NCBI GenBank assembly: GCA_023238725.1
Contig: CM041534.1
Location: 4,972,449 to 5,036,448, forward strand
Direction: 5' to 3'
Length of the DNA stretch: 64,000 nucleotides
Source of the DNA: Scortum barcoo
Lineage: Eukaryota; Chordata; Actinopteri; Centrarchiformes; Terapontidae
Shown here: positions 1 to 13,800 of the stretch, piece after piece
Layout of the letters: each line of letters starts with the position of its first letter
Position numbering within the stretch: position 1 is the stretch's first letter
Notes under the pieces: generated by a model
What the model saw: only the letters and a program-made list of their open reading frames with translations
Told to the model about the DNA's origin: nothing
Databases searched by the model: none
Program-made: the position numbers and the translations under genes

Positions 1-340
1 GTGGGAGCTCGGAGCTAAAACACAACCCAATATTAAAATTGTGAGCCTGCTGATGAATGTTAAACAATCAGAGTTTGCATAAGGACACACGCGAGCCCTC
101 TACGATGACTGAAATATTCTAAAAAAGGAGTTCTCCTATGAACTTTCTCTCCAGAGTTGTATAATGCAGCTCTAAATAATGTCGAGGTGCTCAGACACGC
201 AGCAAGGTGCAACCCTGACACCTATAAATTACATCTATATTCTGCAAATTGCTGTCAGAAAACATTATTTGAAAACATTTTCTGTGCACACAATTACAGT
301 GTAAATAAGTTTTATTATTACATTTAGGCAAGTCAACCTG

Positions 341-580
341 GGTGAAAATCTTATTTTGCTGTGGGGACCTTTTGGTGGTGAATCCTGCCTTGTTGCCAAG
401 ACTATGAGGGAACAAAATATGGTCGCTGAAATCATACTTAAACCTTTTTATATTTCACACATGATCAACATCACACACCACTGACCAGTATCAGAAGAAC
501 TGGTCTTTAACTGAACATTACCTTTTCATTGTGGCTTTTAAAGTGTGTGTTTCTACAGTTATTGCCATAAAAGTCAGTTT
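341..580 (+). repeat. Dispersed repeat family A, copy 1
   Basis: This block shares an ordered series of matches with 3285-3767: TGGGTGAAAATC, GGGGACCT followed by TTGG, GCCTTGTTGCC, GAGGGAACA, ATATGGT, TCAACA, TGGTCTTAA-like and ACAGTTATTG. The two copies have the same orientation and have diverged by substitutions and small indels. I do not recognise the family. It is probably an old non-autonomous element. Confidence 0.6.
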
Positions 581-3284
581 AATAGTTGATGAAATATGTT
601 TAATATAATCTTGTCTCCTTGAAATTACATCTGTGCACTGTTACAAATGAGAAACCTTGACTGAAAAAATGTCACTCTGCCAGCGCAGTGCTGTGCTAAT
701 CGGTCTTCCCAGCTCAGACGTTATATTTGAACAGTTTCAGTAACGTGTATCACCAAGCTACGCTGTAGTGAAGAAACAAACAGTAGTGAAGAGGTGTAGT
801 GAAGAAACAGGAAATGGACTAAGTTGTGTGTGGTATGGTGGCTACGTCAAGAAAACAGCAGTCCACTCAGGGCGGAATATGTAAATTATATGCTTGCTGC
901 AACATACTCATATGTATCATTATGTGTGAATGCAGCTAAATGCAATATGCAGTGTCAAAAAGCACATTTTTATTCATGCCTTTTTATGCAAATTTTTCAG
1001 TTTGTTGAGTGGAAATGGCAAAAATGCCACATTTGTCTGAGGTAGACTGGTTAGTTTATCATTAAAACAAAGTGCAACAAAGTGCAAAAGAGGCAGACTG
1101 AGTGAAAAAAGATATGAGTTTCCACCAAAAAATCAAAACAGTGGGAACAGCCAAAAACATCAGATCTTGATGTAGAATTTGCGCCACCAGCTCTTTATCA
1201 TGATGAACAAACTTCTAATATTAATGAAAGGAAACGCGCATTAATTTACTATTTCTTTCGCATATTTTCAGGAAGTTTGACTAAAAATGTCACTACGACT
1301 GGATGAAAATCTGACATAAGTCCTCTGCTTTGCACACCCACCATCCACCCCTACCTCCTCCGTACAGCCTGAATGTGGTACATTAATCTAGCTCTTCCTA
1401 CACAAGAAGAAAAGTTGCCCTTCAAAAAATGATCCCCTTTTAAAAGGGAATCAGTTAAGCATATTTTCTAGGAGACAGTCTTGCATTATGAGAGAATCCA
1501 GAGGCTTCAGAGATTTGCAGATTTTGTCAGAATCACACACATTCCTGAAATGACATTTAAATAAAGAATTGTCCAATGCAACAGGTTTTTTTCCTCCTCC
1601 TCAATCTGTCCCATCTGCCTCCAGTGTTTCTGTGTTTGCATACGTATATAAAGCTCTCATGTTTCCTGCGCATGTGTCAACATTTAGTTTTCTAGTTTGT
1701 GTCTTTGCCTCTGCTTTGTGTGGCAGCGCTCTCATATTCGATACTGATTGTTGACTCTGATGGAAAATGTTACCTTCGGGGACAGACTGCGGGTTATCGC
1801 AGGCTGGCTCAAATGACAAACACATCTGAAATAACAATGACAGGAATCAGGAGAGGAGGAGAGGATGAGATGAGTAATGACGGCATGGAAGGGTGATTCT
1901 ATTTCCTGGCAGTCTGAGTTGGTTTTCACACAGAACTGATTGGATTTTTGCATGTGGAGCATCTGCAGTATGAGCCCACGTACAGCATGCACAAATATCA
2001 CCACGCACACACGCAGACAACATACACAGGAAACAAAATATCTAAACCGAAAAGACAAGAGTCTGCTGTGAGTTTAAGTGGTTCAGATGGATTTGAAAAT
2101 ATTTCTTTTAAAAGAAACAAAAAGGAATTTAGTGTTCTTGAAACTTAGTACTCCATTCAGTTTTCATCCTTGGCATCAACATCCTCAGGAAAACACTGAT
2201 GAATATTTATGAAGCAGCAGTGGTCAGTTTTAAGGAGAATGAAAATGGCAGCATTTTCACTTCACAATCACGGATGAAAATAAAATGAAATGATGACAAA
2301 CTCTTACCAATTTTGTCTTGTCCAAGTGAGTGTTGGAGACCAGGTTTTATCATCCAGCCCATGAGCGGATCACTAAAGGTGTTTGAATCCTACGTGTGTT
2401 TGACGCGTTGTGCCGTGTAGTTGCCATGATCACGACTTGATTGCCAATCAAGCAGGCCGTTTATGAGCCTCGGGGGGCCAACGCACCGCATTCACTCAGC
2501 TCATTTCAGATTGGTGGAGCGATGAATTTAAAGAACTAATTACTAGCAGGTATTTGCGCTCAGATACAGAAACAGAGTCTTTACTTTGCTTTCATTTGCT
2601 TAATAAGCACCTATTGCTCCGAGTCGCTTCCAGGAGAAGTCTGGAGAGACATACACACTCTGCACGGAATTATTCTTTTTCCTGTTTTACTCTTTACAGC
2701 ATGAAGTCAGTTAATCATATTTGCTGTCAGAATTCCACAAAATACTCCTGTTTGTCGAGCAGTGTTGGATTACAAACAGGGCAAGATGTGCGAGGCAGCG
2801 AACTGCTCCAGGGCCCAAGAGGCCTCAAAAGTTCACGGTGTGGCAGATTGTGCTAATTGGATTAGTTGCAGATTTGTTTGGTAGTAAGGACCACTAAAGC
2901 ACAAACTGAAATCACAAGAGGCTGAAAGTTATAATCCTCAAGATATTCATGAAACCTGCATTGGCACGTGATACTATTTGTTGTTGTTGGTGGCTGAGTC
3001 CGCCAATCCAGCACTGGATTCAGATCGCCTACCTACACACGAGAAATTCTCAGTAAACAATACAGCGTGTTATTGAGTGTTATTGTTTATCATTTTATCT
3101 CATTGATATCAGCCTCAGTGTTTACTGTTCACTCTCCTCCAGCCGTATCAGAGTAATATATTAAACCAAGCCACTTTATCACCACTCGAGTCGCAAAATT
3201 AACCCAGATTGAAACTTAAATGATTACAACTTAAAGGTGGCTCCAGCATTTTTACATTTTAAATACTGTTTATGAATTTGACCA

Positions 3285-3767
3285 TGGGTGAAAATCGAAT
3301 TTTAAGAATAACCATCTTATTTTTGCATCGGGGACCTCTTGGAGGTTAATTCAGCCTTGTTGCCGCCAAAGCACAGCAAAGGTTAGTTCACTCAACCTTT
3401 CTTTCTTGGTTGCAGCATTTTGGATTTTCCTCTCCTAGCAAACTGAAGGTGCAGTGCAGAAGCACTGTTTGCTTGCAGAGACTTGTTTGGTTAAGAATTC
3501 AGAAAATGTACAATGACACAGTGAGGGAACACAATATGGTGACTGAAATCACACTAAAATCTTTTTATGTTCCACCTACTACCGAATATAATTGCTGCTA
3601 TTGTGCTTTTGGCTGGCTTTGATCAACACCAAACACCACTCAACAGTATCTCTATGGCACATAATCAGAAAAAATCTGGTCTTAAACTGAATATTACCCT
3701 TTAATTGTGTCTCTTAAAATATGTTTTCCACAGTTATTGTCATACAAAATATAGTCATTCTCAGTTT
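3285..3767 (+). repeat. Dispersed repeat family A, copy 2
   Basis: This is the second copy of the repeat at 341-580. It is longer because about 140 bp around 3370-3515 has no counterpart in copy 1. Either copy 1 lost that piece or copy 2 gained an insertion. No coding potential is visible. Confidence 0.6.
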
Positions 3768-4871
3768 CACCTTTTGTAAAATATATTTACTGCAAGTAAG
3801 GCTGCGATGACGCACACACACCTACATACACAGTTAGAATTCAGCTTTTGAGATGTCAGCTATTTACTGCAGCTACATCAATCCCAGATTCTGTAATGAC
3901 CTCTGGTACGGTCATGAATAACAGAATTGTCTGAGTGCCAGTATGTGACGTGAACTTCAAACAAATCGCCATACTGCAACCTAAATGCTGCAATCATTTT
4001 GAATGTCACTTGACAATTTTTAACTGTTTGATGACTCTGTGGCTGAGACATTATTCACCCTCACACAAGTTTACACACACAGACACAGACACAGAGCACA
4101 CCATGGAAACTGTGTACAGGGGAATATCTGCTTCCTTGCCAGACCTAGTTTCAGCACAGTCACAGTCATGGTGACAGTTATAAAAGAAAACTACTGAGCT
4201 GTACATCACAGGAAATGTTTGTGGCGTCGAAACAGAAGGAAATGTTCCTCCGTAACATGAATTAGTGATCAATGAAATCATTCTGACAGCTTAGTCGTTC
4301 TCAGGTTTTGTAGAAATGTCTGACATGCAGTGAATCTTACTTTCTCTTTTCTTCTTTTGCATAACCAGTTTTCTTGTAACAAGACATCATTGTTACTTTT
4401 TTGACGTCTACTCCCTCTCACAGACGTGTGCACACTCACGCTCACACACACACACAGTTGTCTTTAAAAAGTGAACAGAAGAAAACTTCTCTTCCATAAA
4501 ACATTCAGTTGCCTCAGATGTATCTGTTCAGGTACTCTCCATTAAAAAGCATAATAACACAGATAACAGTTGCATTGACACTAAAACTTTGTTTCCTGCT
4601 TTGATGATGGCACATTTTAGGACACTGCTGAACGTTGAAGCATTGAAGCACCAGCGGTCATGCTTCTTGAATAATCTTTAAGGTGTTTCATTGCATTGTT
4701 CTTTGTTTACATGTGTATTTACATTACATCTTTCCTTTTATTTTATTGATTGCTTTCAGGTCTGGTTTTATTTTCTTTTTGGAATAAGTGGTTCTTTAGA
4801 CTTGACTTTACTGTTGATTGCAGCTGTATGTGAGCACAGTATCTGATGGAAATCATTTCCCACTTTCCTAG

Positions 4872-7800
4872 GCCATGAAGGTGGTTTCCAAGAAGAAGTT
4901 AATGAAGCAGTGTGGCTTTCCACGTAAGTCCTGTTTCATTCTGTTAATTTTATTGAGCGAGAAAATGACTCCATCTGGGTTTAACTAATCAATGGTGAGT
5001 TACAATGGAGCGTAATTCCTGGCAATCAGAACTAAAATGTAATGATGGTTTGTTAGTTTGGGCCAAATCCTCCATGTAATACCAGACAACCCTCCAGGAT
5101 TTCTTCAAGAATCAGCAGAATTATTTTGGCCATCGAGACACTCAATTCACTGTCTGTTTGAGTGTTTACAAAGGATTTTAAGTAGGAAGTAACATAATCA
5201 CAACCACAAACATAAAGGTGTCTCATGTTAGGCTAAATGCCAGTAAACAGCAGCGTTTGTCTGAAGAGGGTTAGCACAGTCGTATGTGACTTTTCAGAGC
5301 AGCATGAGACAACTAACAGAGCTGAGAAGTTAAACCATCACGCTGGATTGCCGGTCATTGCAAAATGATTTGTCTTGTGAAGGGGAACTGGTTTTGAAAC
5401 TGTGACAGCAAACGCCAAAAGATAAACAACAGAGACATTTCAGAGGAAGAGAACAAAGGAACAGCAGTTACAAAACTCTTAAACATGATGGACAGATGGT
5501 GAATGTAGGGGGCTGACAAATGCTGCTGATTAACATGTAACTTAACATGAAAAACTTTTGTAGTGTGTGTTACTTTAAACTTAAGATCCTTTTTTTTCTT
5601 TAAGTGTTAAGTCTCCCCATTGCAGTTTACAGATTGTGTTAAACTTGAACTGGATACAGCAACAGTTGGTCTAAAGACATTTACTTTTTAATTCCTGTTT
5701 TGAATTCCTCCAGAGAGATGTTATCCCCGATCTGAAGAGGTGGTTGATTCTAAAGATGGAGAAAAATGCTTTGCTGTCAAATAATAATTTATAATATGAT
5801 AATAAATCCTGCTAGCTTCATGGTTGTTGCAAGACATCATCCACTGTATATACTTCAGTAGTGAAGCTTGTTTTTTTCATTTTACAACTTGCCAACAGAG
5901 AACACGAGGTGTACAAAGGGAGCACAGAGTACAGTTCAGTGGTGTGGCTGCCACATGGAAAAATAAAAAATCAGCTCATAGCAACAAACTCTTCACATTA
6001 TAACAAAATGTATTTCATGCTTTTATGACAATTTCTTTTTCATTCTCACCCGAGACCAAATGTAATGTAACTTACAAGACACTTTTCTTGTCATAACCAC
6101 ATATCACTTTATCTTTTTATTTGACAAAATGTTCTTGTATTTCACAAACACCAGCATATTTAGTTAAACCAAACTCTCCTTGTTAGGACATAATAAGCTG
6201 GTATGCTGTGTAATACTTCCACTTGGTGTTAAAACTAGAAGATCAATAGAGACTGTAGCCTCGGTCAAACTGAAGGAACCACAGTGGCTGGACACACGTA
6301 CGCAGGTCTTCCCCTGCATTTTGGGGCTGCTGAGAGTCTTCATTATCAAGCTGTGTAACTCCTTAAACTTCTTATCATTTCCTTGTTGCCTAAACTTTAA
6401 CACAGTTGACAAATTTCTGTTCTGGTCTGCAGGTCGCCCACCCCCAAGAGGACCCAAGGCGGTCCAAGGAGAGCAGCCCAAAATCTTAGGACCTCTGGAG
6501 AGGGTCTACCAAGAGATTGCCATCCTTAAGAAACTGGACCATGTCAACATTGTGAAGCTGGTGGAGGTGAGAGCGCCTATAAATCGTTTGGTTGTTTGTT
6601 GAACACAGAACAGTAAATTGTTGCTGTGTCAGAAACCAATCAATGCATCAGTCCTGTTACTATTAGACTATGCTGGAAGGCAGGAAAAGGGATTTTTTTT
6701 TTTTTCCAAATTAACTGTAGATGTGAACAATAATTCAATGAGGGTTCTCTGAATACGCATTTTACATTTAAAAGGTTCAAACAAACCGAAATATGTGGTC
6801 TTAGTAGTTCTCAGCAATTTTTAGCCATGGATGGCATTGTCGATCAGTTTTGCTCATCACTTAGTCCAGCCCAGAGTGAAACATCTATATAACCATAGGG
6901 TGCTATACAGATGTAAAAACATCAGATATGGATACGAGTCCAGTCAGTGGAAGCATTTGAGTGTGTTTGTGGTCTATAAAGAAAAATATTCACCACAAAT
7001 AGAAATAACATAACATTCAAAGCAAAACAGCTATTTGCAGACCCCTTTGTATGCTTTTTCTTTTTCTTTTTCTGTCGATATTTGGAGCTGAATGGAGGGA
7101 AATGTGCAGCTTCATAACTCTGATAATAACATGTGGACATCCACAACAGGTTTTAATCCACTGTGGTCAGGATTACCCTTATCTTCACATAACCTTTCTT
7201 GTACCCTGACTCTGTCAGGGTCTTGGTGCAGGGCGAAGTGAAATTTGGACCCAGGAATGCAATCGAGGCAGGCAGAGTAGATGTAGTGACTTTATTTTAT
7301 TTCTTACGACGGGAACGCACGCAGGCAGGCAGGTACTCGGGCAGACCACACAAGGGATGATTACATTACCGATACAACAAGGAACAAAGGAAAGGGACCG
7401 GTATATACACACTGTGGGGGACAGGGAAGTGGAAAACAGGTGAGGAGACTAACAGGAGGACAGGTGAAACTAATATGGGCATGGAGCTGAATAATCACAG
7501 AAGGAGGGAAATACACAAGGGCAGGAAGTCAAGTGGCAGACATGTGAGGAGAGGAGGGAAATTCAAAATCAAACAGGAAGTGAGCAGAACTGGAGAAGAA
7601 ACTCAAAGACAGGAGACCAGAAACAACTAAACACAGGACACAGGGAATGACAGACAAGGAGGACATAAGAAACACAAGGAACATGCTGAACACACTGAAC
7701 ACACTGAACACACTGAACACAAGACAATACAAGGAACACAAGACTCACAAGGCAGAAAAACACCAGGGAAAACAAGGCCTTCTGTATTTGTTATATCAGT

Positions 7801-10800
7801 TAAGTCAGAGCAAAAAATGGTAGATAAACTCTGTGCTGCCAGGAAAGAGGCTGGCAAAATGAGCACATCTATCACACTTCTATCACTGGACCTTTATGAT
7901 GATTGGGCGATTATATTCTGGAAAAACAGAGCTTCTACCCTGTAAATGGATTCTTATATTCACAACAGCCAACGCTCACAAACCGAGTCGCGGAATTTTT
8001 AAGATGGATCAACTTTCGGTCTCTACAGAGGCGGTTGTTTATGAAAAATGATAGCCGATTTTGAAGACGTGACTCAAGATGCCCGCTGCTCCCTTGCGAT
8101 ATCATCAGAGTGTTTTTCAATCTCGGCCAGATGGCGGGGGCACTGCCGCCGTGGTCGGGAGTTAAGCTCAGGGAGTCAGTCAGTAGGAAAGCTGCCGGCT
8201 TGCTCGGCCGTAGAGTGTGCCAGAAATATAAAAGAGTTTTTAAGTAAAAGCCGAGTACTTCTGCTCCTGTGTGCTCGCTCCAGCAGTGAGGTAACACGCA
8301 TACAGACACTCATCTCTCCCCTCCTTTGTACGCCCTCACTCTCACTCTTATAATGGGCATATGTGGGCAATGGGAAAACCTGCTTTCCTCCTCTCCATCT
8401 CTCTCTGTTCATCCGTTTAAATGGGCTGTGCTTAGGTCAGTATCACATTCATTATGAGTCTCCTACTGATCCCTGCAAGACTGCAGTCCAGTCCATCTAA
8501 TTAAGAATGGGACTTTTTTCTCTCGTTTTGAAGCGGCAAAGCAGACAGCGAGTGGAACAGATTAAAACTGATGAAAGTGATATGGTCATTTGTCACAGAT
8601 GGCTGGGAAGAGACAGTGAAACCTGGCCCGTGTTCACCAAGGCATGCAGTGGTTATGAGAGGTGACACTTAGAAATCCCAAGCTCGATTTGTTTCATTTC
8701 CCCAGAAGTCAAGATACCTTTTTAATGCATCTTAGTCACTGCATTAGTCAAGAGCAACAAATAAAATTACCAAGCTACTAATGGTCTGCACTTTGCACAC
8801 GACGAGAGCTCATTTATTGTTCATAGATTTCTGTGCTGTAATTATAACAAAGGGAGAAAAACAATATGATTGATTCGAGGAGATCAGTCTTTATTTAAGC
8901 AAACGCGTATAAACACTGTATGAGCAAATACTCACCCACCGACTGATTAATGGCCTGTAAAAACTGATGTAAGTAAACAGAGTTCCAGTCTCTTCACTGC
9001 GTGACGTTTGCCTTCACTGTGCTTGATTTGAATTCGCCTGGATGTTGCATTTAAAAAGACACTCCAGGCCTCGTAACAGGTTAGTCCAACGAGGAACGTG
9101 GCTAAATGTCGACTGCAGAGCTGTGAATTTGCACAAGCTACGCAAGCCTGCTGTTTGAAATTACGTCTTCCGCCCATGTCCTCACTGTTGAGAATTTCAA
9201 GGAGCTTTTATATGAGAACAAGAGAAGACCAGGAGGTTCCAAGGTCGCTGCCATCACAGCTCCCCTCCTATAACTCTGCTCGTTCCTTTGGTAAGGAAGA
9301 AAAGACTTTTTGAAGCTGCAATCTTTTGGTCCTGAATTCAGATAATAAATTAACCTGAGAAGCAGTATAACATGTTAGTTTTTATATTGTGCACACCCAT
9401 CTGCACCTACAGTACACAGCCTTTTTTTTTTACTCGGAAGTCTCCATTCATGTTGATTATGTTACTGTTGCAGGTTCTGGATGATCCAGCGGAGGACAAC
9501 CTTCACATGGGTATGCGAGCCATATTTTCTTTGTCCAACTCTGTCACTCTGTTTTTGCCCTCTGCCAGCCTTTGCCACATATGCCACCAACAAGTGTTCA
9601 TGTAACTTATTCATAATTCAGATCATCCCTTGCTTCCTTCCACAACACCGCAGGGCTCACACATTATGCAAAATCTTCCATCAGCGGTGCCAGGTCACAG
9701 TTAGGACGCCTGTTAGTGTGAAACATCAAACTCTCTGTGTGCTCAATGTGGCACATTGAGCTAATTCAGTGCTCTTGTAAATGGGTAATGTGATGCTGGG
9801 GTGTTGCCTCAGTGGCAGCAGTGGTCAAACCCAGCTGAATGGATGAATGAATAAACAGTTTGGTCTCACGTGTCCCTATTTCCTCTCTCCCTCCCTTTTT
9901 TTCTGACAGTGTTTGAGCTGATGCCTAAGGGGTGAGTAGAGAACATGTCCTTTTTCTGAATAATTGAAGGCTCGTCCCTTCTGTTCATCTACCCTTCACC
10001 ACCTCATTTCTTCATCCCTCCATCCCCGCCTCGTCCTTTTGCTGTGCTCTCTTTCGTTACTCCAAGCCGACACGGTGCGGGTGCTTGTTCCGTCCCTGGC
10101 TTCAGAGGAACTCATAGTGTTCTCAGGTTTTCACAGTTATTACCAGTGGCAGTCAGCCGTGTAAATTTTCCACGTACTGATGCATGAGCTGTTCCTTCCC
10201 ACACCACAAAAGATTTGTGATGATCTAATGATCTGAGACCTTTTGTTATTATAAGCTCGTGGAGGTGGGAGGGGGTAGTTGGTATCGTTTCACGCAAGCT
10301 ATGTCCTCCTCCCAAGACAATGTGCTCCGTTTGTTAGCTTTTTCATACTGAGACAAATTGTTTGCTCTCTGGTCGCCCCTGGCAGAGAGATGATCGACAG
10401 ATGAGCTAATTAATACAGCTGCTATTAATGTGGCTTCTGCTACTCATAAAACTCTGTCAGACTATCACAACTAATTCTGTCACCTCTAACTCCAGTGCAT
10501 ATATACATATTTCTACCATTAACAGTGGTAGGAAAGTGTTACTAATACCAGTTCTATGAACAAAATCAAATCTCCTAAGGTTTGCTGTTTGTGGTACTCA
10601 ACCTCTCTAATGCTGAGACTGTCATTTTCATACTGCAGATGTTTGTTTGTAACACAACCAATAACACAAAAATGTAAAAAAATATATATATCAAATATGC
10701 TTAGTTTGATATTGTGAGATAATATAACTTGATGACATAGGAGTAGTTTTAGGTGTTAACAAAGACAAAGATTAATAAATACTAAAATAAATAACCAACC

Positions 10801-13800
10801 AACCTCTATATATATAAATAGCATATTCTGCTTTTTGCAATACAGCACTGTTTAAATTTGCTACTCCATATGAGCATATCCAAACTACTTTACAAAATCT
10901 GCTCCTCTTGTGACAGTGACTATGCGATATATATATATTGCTATTTTAAAACAATACATTGTTTAATACATACTTTATCTATGGTATCACCTTTAAAATA
11001 TAATGGGTAGGATTTGTCGTTTGCTGTTTGTAAAAGCAACATTCAAAGTTGGCCCCTCCTTCCCAGCTCAAAACTTCTCATGGGCCCTTGTGCTCATGAT
11101 CTGGCAACCCTTTCACGGCGGTCTAACAGAGTCCCAACCTCTGAAACGCCCTGAACACAGCAAAATAAGGACATCCAGACAGCGCAGGGTCTCTGCAGAT
11201 ACAGACACCAACTGAAAGGGGTTATTACTATTTTATGAGTCAGTATTCCTTTAGTTTCTTCTGTAAACAACAAAATATTCTTTCATTTAAATGAAAGTGT
11301 AGTCTCTGGAGGGATAGGAACAATTACGTGTCTTATAAAGCATAATTCAACCAAAACTGCAGTATAGCATCAGCGAAAACAAACACTGACGTTAATGTGT
11401 TCTGAAAGATGGGATGAAACCACGAGGTTGAGTAGTGAGATGTTGCTGTATTTATGTCATATACACTCATCCAAACCGACACTAAGCTGGTGCTGCTGGG
11501 TTTGGGATCTATACAAAGATATTCCTCGTTATCACAGATTTGAGCATCATGTCATGTTTGATCGGGATGTTTATGTCGGCTTAAGTGTGCATTTGAGCGT
11601 GTTTACATTTGGATTCAAATTCCTGTGCTAATAATGAAACAAGTGATAATCTGTGGATTTGTCTTCCCATGTGTCTGTTTGTTTTCTCCACTGACTGCCT
11701 GCCTGCGTGGATTTGTAGTCCAGTGATGGAAGTGCCCACAGACAATCCTTTGTCAGAAGAGCAGGCGAGGTTATACTTCAGAGACGTCATCCTGGGCATA
11801 GGAGTACTGTAAGTGTGACACGCAGAACGAGACTCGTCTCTGAGCCCACGAAACATACTGTGAAGCATTTAAGTGAAACTAATTTATGCAGTTTTAGCAA
11901 TTAATTTTCTGGTGCCTCCATCCCACCTAAAGAGCTACATACAGTTTGGGGGTATTTCTAATGGCCAGAAAAGCATTGGATGTTCCATTTCCAAAGATAT
12001 TCCTCTTTATCACACTGATTATGATACTCAGAGTGTAAAAGCAGAAACATCTGCACTGCTATGTCACCAGTATGTTCTCTCACTATTCTTAAAACAGGAC
12101 TGATATGGTAGCTGCGTTTTTATCAGAAAGAACAAAGTGTTCTTGACACTCCATTTCCATGCCCGTGGGGTCTGGCTGCAGATGCGTGCTGTCCACCTCA
12201 TTGAGCCCCTCTTTTTTTTTTTTTTTTTCTCGAGCTGTGTCCTCATTTGCTGTACTAGATCCATTTCACCGGGCTATAAGCCTAATGACAGAGGATCAAT
12301 GCTGCCTCTTTCTGAGCTTTGAGGTCCGTCTTACAGATAAGGCCACAGAGACTCAACGGAACACCTACATGCCATATATAGATTTTTTTTCCAACATAAA
12401 TCACATTTAAAAGCAGAATACATTTTTGGTATTCAGCTTGCACCTCCATGAATCACAGGTCACAGTTGGGGTTCACCCACATTTCCTGCTCAAGGGTACT
12501 TCAGCAGGGCGGATGACAGGCTTTTATTGCTGACCCTCTAGAAAAACACAACCATACACTCTGAGCAGGATAGTACTTGCAGTGTATTGGTATAGTAGGA
12601 GTAAAGTATTACAAAAATTACATTATGAAACACATAATCATGAAATAATTGCATAAAATATATGAATTAACCAGCAAATTGCCAAATAATTGAAGCAATT
12701 ATGAAAATTTAGTTCAGTGTGAAATGTTATTTCATCATAATAATAATAGATTTTTATGTATCATTAGTTTATTATTATGCTGTTTACTGTGGTTGTGTCT
12801 GGTCATCTGGTTACACTAACAAGATGATTAGCTGAATCAGCCAACTAGAGGCTTCAGCTTTGAGTTGAAGAGCCAGCGTTTTCAGAGTTAGTTCGTTCCT
12901 GCTGGTTAGAAAAACAGAGAGAGATTGTCTACCTTTTCGAATGACCTAGCTCACGTTAGCCGCTTCTGTTAACGCTGCCTCCTCACTTTGACGCTGAGGA
13001 ATAAACCAAACTCAGACCCAAACTAACTGAGTAAATATCACAGCATTGGAAATAAACGCGACTCCTGTGAATGAAAATGAACCACAAAAAAATAACAATG
13101 AAGAACATTTTGTAATTATGAGCGCTCTTTTAATTTTTTTTTTTTTTATTATATCATAAATGATTGTTTCATTTATATATTTTATACAATGTACTCATAT
13201 AGCTATTTATATATATTTATATAATCTATTTATTTCTTTAGTATTGAACTCTTCGTGCTTCCATAACAAACCCACAGAGTAGTCACTGTCTGTTGAGTTT
13301 CTCTTAATGAACTCTAATATAACATTTGTGTCAAAATGTAGGTGAAATATCAAACCCTAAATCAGTAACCTAAATCATCTGTAGTCATACTGTAGATCGT
13401 CGACGTTGGGTGTTTTTTAATTTGAGTAGTGCTAACGATGTTTAATTGCCAAGGCCTTTAGTAAGTCAAGTGCTTCATGTTTTAATAAGACCTCCTCAGA
13501 CAAGAAGGCACCACTTATCCAATCAGTGAAGTATCCAGGGCTTAGCTCCAGACGGCTGTTAAGTGCTGAGGCATTAAAGAGGGTCGTAACTTTCAGTTGT
13601 AGGTGAACTTAACTTCACAGTATTCACATCATGCTTATGGTCAAAGCGACAGTTTCTTCACTGCCATAATTATTTGCAATATCCATATTATTTTTGGCAA
13701 TCTTCTGCTGAAATAAAAATGACAATGTACAGTTATCTTTGGACTTATTTTATATGAGATTTATTTTTATTATGAATGAATCTAAATGTTATTGTAGTGT

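Larger units (their letters stand above)
1..4871 (+). other. camkk1 intron or upstream flank, no exon seen
   Basis: This stretch precedes the first camkk1 exon that I can identify. I looked for the glycine-rich loop (GKGAYGVV-like) and the N-terminal regulatory exons of CAMKK1 and found none, so those exons probably lie upstream of the window. The DNA is AT-rich with short CA runs (for example 4444-4456) and two diverged copies of a dispersed repeat described separately. Short open frames here show no family resemblance. Confidence 0.6.

Noticed and set aside
7627..7875. Cys/Val-rich minus-strand frames near 7529-7875
   Set aside because: They translate the GAACACACT tandem repeat and neighbouring purine-rich repeat.
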